Below, piece after piece: positions 55,636-64,000 of a stretch of DNA of 64,000 bases (positions are counted from its first letter, which is position 1; each line of letters starts with the position of its first letter). The notes beneath the pieces are model-generated. The model saw only the letters and a list, made by a program, of their open reading frames with translations, had not been told where the DNA came from and did no database searches. Location of the stretch: NCBI GenBank assembly GCA_029378245.1, contig JARKIF010000072.1, positions 98,949-162,948 on the forward strand, given 5' to 3'. The stretch is from Roridomyces roridus (lineage: Eukaryota > Basidiomycota > Agaricomycetes > Agaricales > Mycenaceae). Made by a program: the position numbers and the translations under genes.

Positions 55636-57138
55636 ATGACAGAGCAACCGTCCGCGTTGCGTCGCAATCTAACCGACATTGAGGGACAGATTTCTGCGTT
55701 GCATTCTCAACTTGCCCGTCTCGAGACAGATCGCGAGACCATCCTCGAAAAACTCGCCTCCGTCGTGTATCTTGTCCTGACCATCCCGAGCGAGATTACA
55801 TCCGAAATCTTTCTCCATTATTTGGACCACTACCCATCCTCGACTTGTAGCCCGCTTGTACTGTCCCGCGTCTGTTCACTGTGGCGGAATGTGGCACTAT
55901 TCACCCCCGCCCTCTGGAGCCGCCTTCATTTCGGCTTCAAGAATTCACCCAAAGCAGACCAGAGTGTCCTTAGATTGTGGCTCTCGCGAGCCGCCTCGCT
56001 TCCCCTCGATATTCGCATCCATCTGCCTGAACCCAAGCGCGTGCAGATTCTGCGCCTACTCGGCGAGTTCTCTGCGCAATGCCAGAGTCTCAGCCTAAAA
56101 GCCAAAGGAGGCATATCCGTTCCCATTGGTACATTCCGAGCATTTCCTTGCCTGGAAAAGCTCGAGCTCGCCGCGTACAACGCCGAAATCTTCAATCCAG
56201 CAGCCATCACCTTTTCCACAATGCTGAATGCTCCTCGTCTCCGCGAACTGGTGCTCCATTACAGCGCCACCGTAGACACCACCCTCCCATGGAGTCAACT
56301 CACAACCCTCCGCCTACTCGACGGCCGCTCGGCCGACTGCATCCAAATCCTCCAGCATACACCGAATCTCGAGCTTTTAGAATTCACCTCCATGCCGTGT
56401 GAATGGGAGGGCCAAGTCACTGAACGCCGCTTCCTACGCCATCTTCACACTCTCATCCTGCGTCACCAAGAGGGCTATGAGATTGTGAACGGTCTCGCCC
56501 TTCCATCTCTACGCGAGCTCCGCTTCGAGTCGCAACTAGCCTCGTGCGCTGACGAGATGGCGAACATGCTCATAGATTCCGGTTGCACTTTGCAGGTGCT
56601 CGCCTTTCCAATCGAGGACGAAGCCGACGTGCAGTCCATGTCACTCCTTCTCAGAAATGCCAAACACGTAAAAAACACTGCAAGTGGACTGCGGCAACGT
56701 TCGGGAGGACAAGACTTTCCCGAAGCTGTTCGCTCGCCTATTTGACGACCCCAAGATGCTCCCCGTTCTTTCGTCCCTTTCCATCATCAACTGCAGATCC
56801 ACAATCCCATTGTCCCCGCTCGTCAAGATGCTCAAAACTGTAACAAAACGGGAGCCCGCGAAGCTGACGTCGTTCAAAATCACCTTCGCCCACGGAAGGA
56901 TTGAGGTTGACGGCGGGTACATGACCTCCGGCGGCGGACCGAGCAAGGATCGCCAGGTGGAGGATCTCCTTACCCAATTCCGCGAAATGCGCGCGGCGGG
57001 GTTGGAGGTGGACATTCAATCCAACATCAAGTGGTTTAGTGAAGAGATGAATTTGCCCATGGTACGTTGTCTACTCGTACTTGGAGTCTCATTAATTTTT
57101 TTTTTTCGCAGATTGAGGAGATTTGTCGGCCGTTGTGA
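55636..57138 (+). pseudogene. F-box/LRR-like gene with one apparent one-base frameshift
   Basis: ATG at 55,636 in a good CACCATGA context. A coiled coil (LRRNLTDIEGQISALHSQLARLE) precedes an F-box-like segment (IPSEITSEIFLHYLDH...PLVLSRVCSLWRNVALFTPALW), then LRR-like repeats (LRELVLHYSA, LTTLRLLD, LELLEFTSM). At an A6 run (56,670-56,675) the frame changes; with five As it continues as TLQVDCGNVREDKT. A 50-nt intron (57,062-57,111) precedes a last 9-codon exon. About 480 residues if the slip is a sequencing error. Not closely related to the tandem copies at 35-40 kb. Confidence 0.72.
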
Positions 57139-60100
57139 GCCGTTGGGGTGCCGCTCCATTTTTTTTCTTGAAGTTCTTGGAGTGCGACTCGTAGGGTGCA
57201 GAGTGAAAACGACGCAGTTCTTATGTACAGTATGAATTGGCATGTACAAAGTGAAAGAAGTGTGATACAAACCAAGTGTTCTTCCACTCACAGATTACCT
57301 CGAACCCATACATATCGTGGAGTTGAACTTTATCCATGAGACAAGTTCGTGATACTTTTCTTCCTCTTCCTCGGAGGAACTATATGGATTGCCGGCGTGC
57401 CGCCGCCAGGGTTTTCTCTCGGACTCGGTCCAAGCAGAAATTCCTCTCAAGAGAAGCAAGAAACTGAAATTTCCGGTGCATTTTCGGGTTCAACACACAA
57501 GTTGAACAAATCATGTGAGCCTGCAGAAGGCGGCATCGACAATTAATTATCCCAGGAGGAGCAAAAGGAAAACCGGGAGCAGAAAACCCAGGGACAGTGG
57601 AGTCTCCTTTAACCTACCGTGTGGCCTCGTGTGGCACGCATTGAACTTGGGATTACCGCTTGCGGCTCGGCAAACATCGCATCAACGGCGCCATCAGCCG
57701 CGATCCGCACACCTGCCACGGCCCACCAATGAACTCTCACCAATTCGTCTGGATAAGCCTGGATAAGCGCGTCGTTCCCGCGGCAAGTCACCGCCACCGA
57801 CGTTCGATGGCCATCCAAAGGCTCCGATCCGTGTCCCACTCCAGTATTATCTACTGCTATCTGCTCCAACTGCTTGAATTGGGTGGGGCCATGCGACAGT
57901 CGCGAGTATACTGTTCGTGGCCTTCCTCCCACCCTCGGATAGATTCAGATGACTGACTGGCATCGGTACCCATGTGGATTCTGCTCCAGGTCCGCGTCGA
58001 GACCGTGCATCTGGCTCTCAAGGCACCCACGACTGGCTTCTCCCCTCCTTTCTCGACACGGCGGAGCAGGCTGGCGTGGGAGCTCCTCGAGGACGTCTTC
58101 TACACGATCGATATCCAGGGCGCTTCTTGACTTCCAAAAGTCCCAGCCCAAAAAGGTGCATGCAGCGCCTAATGCCACCGGATCCAGACGCAGCCGAGGG
58201 AAGTTCTCTTCCCATGTTCTCTGTCCACTTCTCAACTTCGCTGATCCTCGATCGCGCATTTCCCGGAAAAGGACTACGCAACGCTAAACTTTTACAGGCG
58301 CTTTCCTCGTGCAACAACATGCAATGTGATTATTTACTGCCAAACCGGCTCCCTCCGAATCATTGCAAGCAGGGACTCTCCATGATATACTCCCAGGATC
58401 GTTGACAGACGACGCACTGTATCAGACTTTCACGCCGATGCCCATGGATATGTATCATTCTCCATCTCATCCCGAAAATTTCTCACTCCCACTGCGAGCT
58501 CCGTGCAACGCTCCTGTTGCCGCCGAAAATTTTCAGTCTGTTCAACACGAGGCGCAGTAACGGCGGAATAGGACACGGTAAACACAACCCGCCGCAAATC
58601 CGTGTCAGTTCAACTAGCCAGCGATTTCCTCCCCGGTATCACTCCAAACAAAAATACCCCTCATCATCTGAAAGTATACCACCATACCCACCTCACTCCC
58701 GCAATTCAACCGCGTTTTCCGCGAGCTGAATTGGACGTTTCCCATCGCACGGGAACCCTTTATTGGGATGGGTACCATCTCACCCTGAGCCTTACCACTG
58801 CGCAACCCAACCCACGATCCATGTTCAACTTGCGGATTGAGATTGCTCCCTGGCAGTAATATTGTAACCAATCCTCGGGGCAGCAAAGGTTCACACAACA
58901 CCAAGGTTGCAGTGCCGATGATAGTATCAGCTAAATACGAACTTGGCCTCGTCCACATAGATGGATACCTATCGTCGCATTTCGCACACAAGTATGTATG
59001 CCCTATGCATCCGCTTCTCCGGTCTTGCCCGAAGCAAAGGGTCGGGCGCGCGTGTTTTTCTCGGGTACGGGTGCCATGCCAGCGCAAAAAAAAAAAAGCC
59101 AAGGTAAAGTACAAGGGGCGTTTGACTTTCCTTTCCCAAGCCCAATAAAAGCGATTGGTACCTACCTTGTGATGAACTTGAGACTCGTGTTATACTTGAC
59201 CACTCGAACTCGCACACACACGCTCGCGCAGACGTCAGATTCCGTTTCAGCTGCCAGTCCCTAAGCCCCTTGCCTCCCTCCCTTAACTCGTTCGGGTCGG
59301 GTGTCCAAGGCGAACAAGAATGAAACAGTCTGGGTAAGTGCCTCGAATGATAGGATCCCACCCCACACTCCCTGCCGAGTCGCATAATCATTCACATCCT
59401 CTGCGGTAACCGTCAACCATGGGAGTCGTACGCCCGACATCATATGCGCACATTGCACGCACATTGCATCGCCCCATGTAGATGATGGCATATCCGAGTC
59501 GATTGCCCGCCGAGGCCCGATTCACACACCCACACCCACACCCGCCTCGAGGTAGGTAGGTGATAAATAAATTTCATATCCTGAGGCTGTAGCACAGTAT
59601 CCGTCCGCCGCACAGCACCCTCAAGCTCTTGTGCGAGAACTCGAGTCTCGAGATAGATTAACATATCTTCCATGGCCACGTCCACCGAGCGACATTCCGT
59701 GAGCAGCGGGGGGATAACAACGGGTTTGGCCCTTCATTGGAAGGTTGATATCCCCGCCCCTTGGCATGTCGACGAGCTGTCTGGCTTTGTTGCAATTGCC
59801 ACGACCTCGGAAGACTCCGACCTCCGAACACTGCAGTCTGCTGCCAGTGTACTTGTCTCCGTGAGATGTTGTGTGGTATACTGAGATCGAGTCTCGTCCA
59901 GATGAAACCCCGCCCGCCACTGAATCACCATCACAAGTGAGTATCATTGCGAAGCTCAGCAGCAGCAGCGGATCTGGAGGCTATTTAGTAGCCTATAGAT
60001 TGAATACTTACTTACTGACCATGGAGCAAGGGCCGAGTTCCGGAGACGCCGAACAAAAGTTGCGCCTCAAGTCCATTTCCACAGCGGGTTTCCCTAGTGG

Positions 60101-60388
60101 CGCCCCGAGAGAAAAATATTAATTGCAGCGCCCCAGCCAGGCCAAGTCCAGAAGCCGTTGTCATGCCTAGATGAAAAGGGTTTAGGTCCTGACACACTCA
60201 CCACCGCCCGCCCCCGGCTCAACATGAAAAAAAAGTCATTTCTCGTGCTACAAACAAAAGACTACAGGAGAGGAAACTGAAAACGTTAATATGGATAAGC
60301 TACTAGAAGGCCATGTATGCAATATGTAAAGTAATGTATGTATGTCGTGGTGAATCGTGTGGTCGTAGTGTCCTCAGAATCCCAAGCC
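57139..60388. other. Convergent intergenic region, no gene supported
   Basis: Lies between the 3' ends of the F-box gene and the Rho-GEF gene. One short stretch near 57,970-58,130 (plus frame ...SRLAWELLEDVFYTIDIQG) is weakly reminiscent of a broken F-box helix but too short to call. There is a CACACCC simple repeat at about 59,520-59,545. Confidence 0.4.
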
Positions 60389-63300
60389 TCAAGCAGCAGT
60401 CCGGCTCTGGCTATGATGCCTCCCCAGCAACTCGCTCAACCTCCCCGCAGCAACTCCCTTGCCCAGCTCCGCACCATCCCCACTGTGCGACTTGGGCACA
60501 TGCGTCGGCCTCGTCCCAAGCACAAGCGAAAACCTTTTCGTCCTCGTCCCAGGCTTCCCTCCACCACCTCCAGCACCAAACGCACTCCCCCCACCAGCCC
60601 TAACCTCCTGCACAACCTGCGTCCTCGCAGTAACGCTCGTAGTCTGCAACGCCACCGCCGCAGTCGAAAACCGCTTATTCCTCCTCGCAGTATCCTCGTT
60701 CCTCATCACCGATGGCGACGGCTCGCTCAAATCCACCACACTATCCCCAGCAACCGTACTCTCCTCATACCCCTCCTCATCGTCCTCCTCCTCCTCCACA
60801 GGTGACGTGATCGCATGATGCACAGCAGCACCCTCAAAGTCTTCTAAAATCTGGTGGTAACTCCGAGGGCGCGGCGGAGGCGAGCGGACCCTCACCCGAC
60901 TGCCGTTGTTCGTCACCTCAACAAAACCCTGCTGCTGCTGCCCATACTCCCCCGAAAGGCGCCGCAATCGACAGAAGAAGACGCCCCTCGGTTCACTCCT
61001 CTCAGCCTCTCGTACTTGCTCTGCGTGCTCTGCGGTTGGTGCCCCGGCTTGCGGTCCAAAGCCATCAGAGCTTCAGTCGTCGACGCCCCCGCGAGAGGCA
61101 GGGAGGGCATCGACAGCCACGAGGGAAAGTTGGACAGCGAGTTGGTGAGACCGTTATTCGTTGCATCGAGCATGCCATTCTGCGGCTCCCCCTCGCCCGA
61201 ATCCTCGTGCTCCGGTGGAAGAACAGGAAACACAGTCTCGTAGCACGCATTGCACGCCCTCGCAGGCTTGCTCGCGTCGTCCTTGGAATTCGGATCAGAG
61301 ATGAAAAACGTCTGTAACCTGGTGTCAGACTAAATCCGACAGATAAAGAGAAAACCCACCCGCTCCGAACAGCCCGCACAAACACACCGGCCGCAAAGCC
61401 TACAATGATGCCTCCTCCTTCGCCACCCAAACGGCCGCCCACACCGCATGCACCCCTCGGTCTTTTCGTCTGGGATCCATATCGCCGGCACCCAATGCTC
61501 CACCCTCTCCCTCCTTTCCAAATTCTTCCCCTTGGCCTTGCGCTCCCCAGACGCTGGAACAAGCCTCTCATCCGCAGGCGGGAACGGCAAAGCCTGAAGA
61601 GACCGACGGAGGTGCGCCGTGCTCGCCGACGAGGTGAGGGTCGAATCGGGGTGCGTGGCATTGAGCGAGACAAACAGCTGCGCCTTTGTCTGTCGGATCG
61701 CACCGGTCCACGCATCCCTTTCCTCCTCCGAGTCTACTTTCCAGTCAGCTTGAGATACAGACGAGAAAAACACATCCACGCACCAGCATAGAGCACAAAA
61801 CTCCCCTCGGGGCTCAACACTTCAAACCTCCTCTCCTCACCGACCTCCCTTGGCGGCGTAACAACCACCACCTCCAAATCTACCAAGGAAGCCCGGCCTT
61901 TATACACCCACCTCCCCTCCTCCGTCCCCCCAGCACTCGCATTTCTTCTCCTCTTCATCCGCGAAATAGGGTGGTGATACGCAGACTTGCGCTGCTGCGG
62001 CACCATCGCACTCCGCGTGTTATCTTCAGACACGAGTTCCCCAGCAGCATTTCGCGCAGGGAGCTCTGCTTCACTCTTACTACGCGTTCGCGCCATACTG
62101 GGGCGTATGGGACTCGGAGGCGCAGGTCCCAGTGCAGACGAGGGCGAAGATGCAGCGCTGGCTCCCCAGCCACTATTCTCCTCCGCCTCGAGCCAAAGCA
62201 GACAATCCGAGAACAAGAGAAACTCTCGATCTCGTGCTGGCGCGCTCCGCTCGACGTGTGACAGCGGCCCCACGCCGGACGAGTGTACGCCCGGGAACGA
62301 TGAGCTGGAACGTAAGCGAGGGAGTGGCGCGCTGCAGAGCTATCAACGACAATGTCTGCGCGTGGTTGTGGATGGCGGTGTTTGAGGGTCAGAGTGATCT
62401 TTGAGACCAGCGCGTGCACAGCCGAGAGCTGCGAGTGCTCGGGGTCCTCCACGTCCGTGCACGCGATGAGGTCTTTGAGCAGGAGGAGATACCGCGGGCA
62501 GCGTTGGACGATGGTGAGGAGCCAGTCACGCAGCTTGAGCTTGCCGCAACATGGGTGGGCTTCCTGCTCCAGGAGGTAGGCAGCAAACACCGGGTTGTAC
62601 AAGGGATTAGGGTGAAAGGTTGTCGGAGGAGAAACGAGGTTGGACATGGCGAAATAGTGGTGGGAAATGACGTAACAAAGGGATTGTAGAGGGAGAGGTA
62701 GGGAAAGTGCGAGAGCAGCACGGGAGATAGCGCGGGTGGGTCTAAGAGGAGGGTGGTAGAATTGGCGTCTATGGACAACTGGTCGGAAAGGGATGCAAAG
62801 AATGCGCGGTGCAAGTTCCATATGTCGACAAAGTTGGAGAATACAGACGCCAGATCTGAGCGCTGGAGGAGTGGCTGCGGTGTGTCGAGAGACGCGATGA
62901 TGGGCGCCAGAAATTGCTGCAATGTGTTAGAAAGAGGTACAGGTGAAAGGGACCAGTGACGCACCGAGTATATCATCTCGAGACCATCGACATACGCCTT
63001 TTCCGTCTGGTAAAACTCCTGGACCACTTTGCGACGCTTGTTGTCCCGGGAATCCGCCACAAGCTTGCCGGGCTTTCGGCTGGTGGAGGACATGGGTCGG
63101 ACCTTTGATTTTCTTCCTGCAGCAGTGGCGACATTGCGCGTCACGGCGGGCATCGGAGAGCTCGACGGGGAGTCTCCTTCCTCTTCGGGAAGCGAGTCAA
63201 ATGAGGCTACGCTAACAACCGATTCTCTTTGCGTGTTGCTGGGCAGCGATATTCGGCGGAAGGGGCGATGGGGAGGCACGGGGGCGTGGGCGGGTTGGTA

Positions 63301-63396
63301 GTTCTTGTCAGTGGTAGGGAAAGCGACAAAAGAGGTCTCTGTGACGAGTCATATGCATGTCATATCTTTTAAGAATGTATTACCAAGGGCCGCCAT
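60389..63396 (-). CDS. DH-PH-FYVE Rho guanine nucleotide exchange factor (FGD-like)
   Basis: Six exons (63,396-63,384; 63,338-62,965; 62,916-61,784; 61,748-61,360; 61,311-60,997; 60,946-60,389); about 926 residues. A DH domain (KVVQEFYQTEKAYVDGLEMI...KLKLRDWLLTIVQRCPRYLL) is followed by a PH domain (REFLLFSDCLLWLEAEE...DAWTGAI) and a FYVE finger (CMRCGRPFGWRRRRHHCRLCGRCVCAGCS...CNACYE) with the R-R/K-HHCR core that binds PI3P. The tail is Ser/Gly-rich. Such proteins activate Rho-type GTPases at endosomal membranes. The 35-nt intron at 61,749 is unusually short. The DH-PH part needs three one-base corrections (near 62,650, 62,382 and 62,275) to read through. Confidence 0.8.
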
Positions 63397-64000
63397 TATT
63401 TCAAATAAGGCGGTCTAGCGCCCGTGGTTCACCGCAGGTCCGAGACAATGACGATGGTCCTTGAAAGATTCGTAGCAGGAACTCTGTGGAAGCCGGGGTC
63501 GATGCAGCACCCAGGACGACAATTGCAGCCTGTTGGACACCCGCGGCCGGGAGATTCGCACAGCAAGACGTCGGTTGCACTGGTCTGGATGGAAGAGAGC
63601 AGTTGGTCGAAGCGTCGAGGATGGATTAGAGGAAGAATGGTATATAGCCCTGGTGACTGCTTCAGGGAACGAAGAGTGTTTACTCGCGCTTGTCCCGGCG
63701 CGTCATCTCTATTCCTAAACTCCCTCGACGGCGACTTCTTAGTGCCTCTAATGCCCTTGGACTCGCTGAAAACCTCTTTCTCTCGCATTATGATCCATGA
63801 CCGATGAAAAAAAAGCGAAAAAAGCGGAGGCACCACTATATCCAATTTATCAAGGCATTGAAACCCAAAGCGCACGTTGTAATTACCAACCCCTCGATCG
63901 AGTCTTCAGTTTTAAGCTCTTGTGTCTGAAGCTCGATTGGGTTCCTCGCGTTTCTGGAATGTCATGAGGGTCTTCAGAACGCCCTTGCTCGCCCCTAAAA
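63397..64000. other. Upstream region of the Rho-GEF gene, no gene supported
   Basis: Frames of 127 (plus) and 148 (minus) codons overlap here, but neither has a recognisable motif. It may hold the promoter of the Rho-GEF gene and of a neighbour beyond the window. Confidence 0.35.

Noticed and set aside
57609..58405. Overlapping frames of 104-143 codons in the convergent intergenic region
   Set aside because: Three frames are open in the same GC-rich DNA with no domain, splice signals or homology I recognise.
1..64000. CRISPR arrays, bacterial operons or prophage
   Set aside because: No regularly spaced repeats of that kind; spliced genes and retrotransposons show a eukaryotic genome.

Overview
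The window looks like nuclear DNA from a basidiomycete fungus, most likely an Agaricomycete. The evidence is genes cut by many 45-60 nt GT-AG introns, a DUF6589 gene, a lineage-typical F-box family (IPPEIL...PWVLTHVCSRWR), a RecQ-like helicase with an RG-rich tail, an MKT1 homologue, a DH-PH-FYVE Rho exchange factor, and dense LTR retrotransposons. All assignments come from reading the sequence and from memory of the families; no database search was possible.

Layout. 1-11.1 kb is a transposon graveyard: a Ty1/copia element on the minus strand (about 1.3-6.2 kb) split by a tRNA-derived SINE with an 11-bp target duplication, a 2.6-kb element with long inverted termini (6.18-8.82 kb), and a 1.0-kb inverted-repeat element flanked by a 13-bp direct repeat (9.61-10.62 kb). 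11.1-13.6 kb holds a spliced RecQ-like helicase gene. 13.6-14.7 kb is the 3' part of a DUF6589 gene.

14,684-32,370 is the main item: one 17.7-kb Ty3/gypsy element with about 1,465-bp LTRs (roughly 98% alike by eye), a 4-bp target duplication, a primer-binding-like site and a polypurine tract. Its gag, protease, RT-RNase H and integrase lie on the minus strand in several reading frames. Between integrase and the 3' LTR are about 7 kb carrying five spliced, open genes on the opposite strand. The first encodes a protein with a Zn2Cys6-like cysteine cluster. The last three are small paralogues that share an intron position. The motif GTATCCG/CGGATAC is strongly over-represented in the non-coding DNA around them. 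The element interrupts the DUF6589 gene, and the reading frame rejoins across the target duplication.

32.4-33.7 kb has two MITE-like elements, one of which interrupts a small unknown gene at a TA. 33.8-34.9 kb is a pirin-family gene. 35.4-40.2 kb holds three tandem F-box paralogues: one intact, one with a single nonsense codon, one deleted and frameshifted. 40.2-50.2 kb is gene-poor. 50.2-51.4 kb is a single-finger C2H2 gene, 51.9-55.5 kb an MKT1 homologue, 55.6-57.1 kb a divergent F-box/LRR-like gene, and 60.4-63.4 kb a DH-PH-FYVE Rho-GEF gene. The last three show isolated one-base frame slips, several at homopolymers, which look more like assembly indels than gene death.
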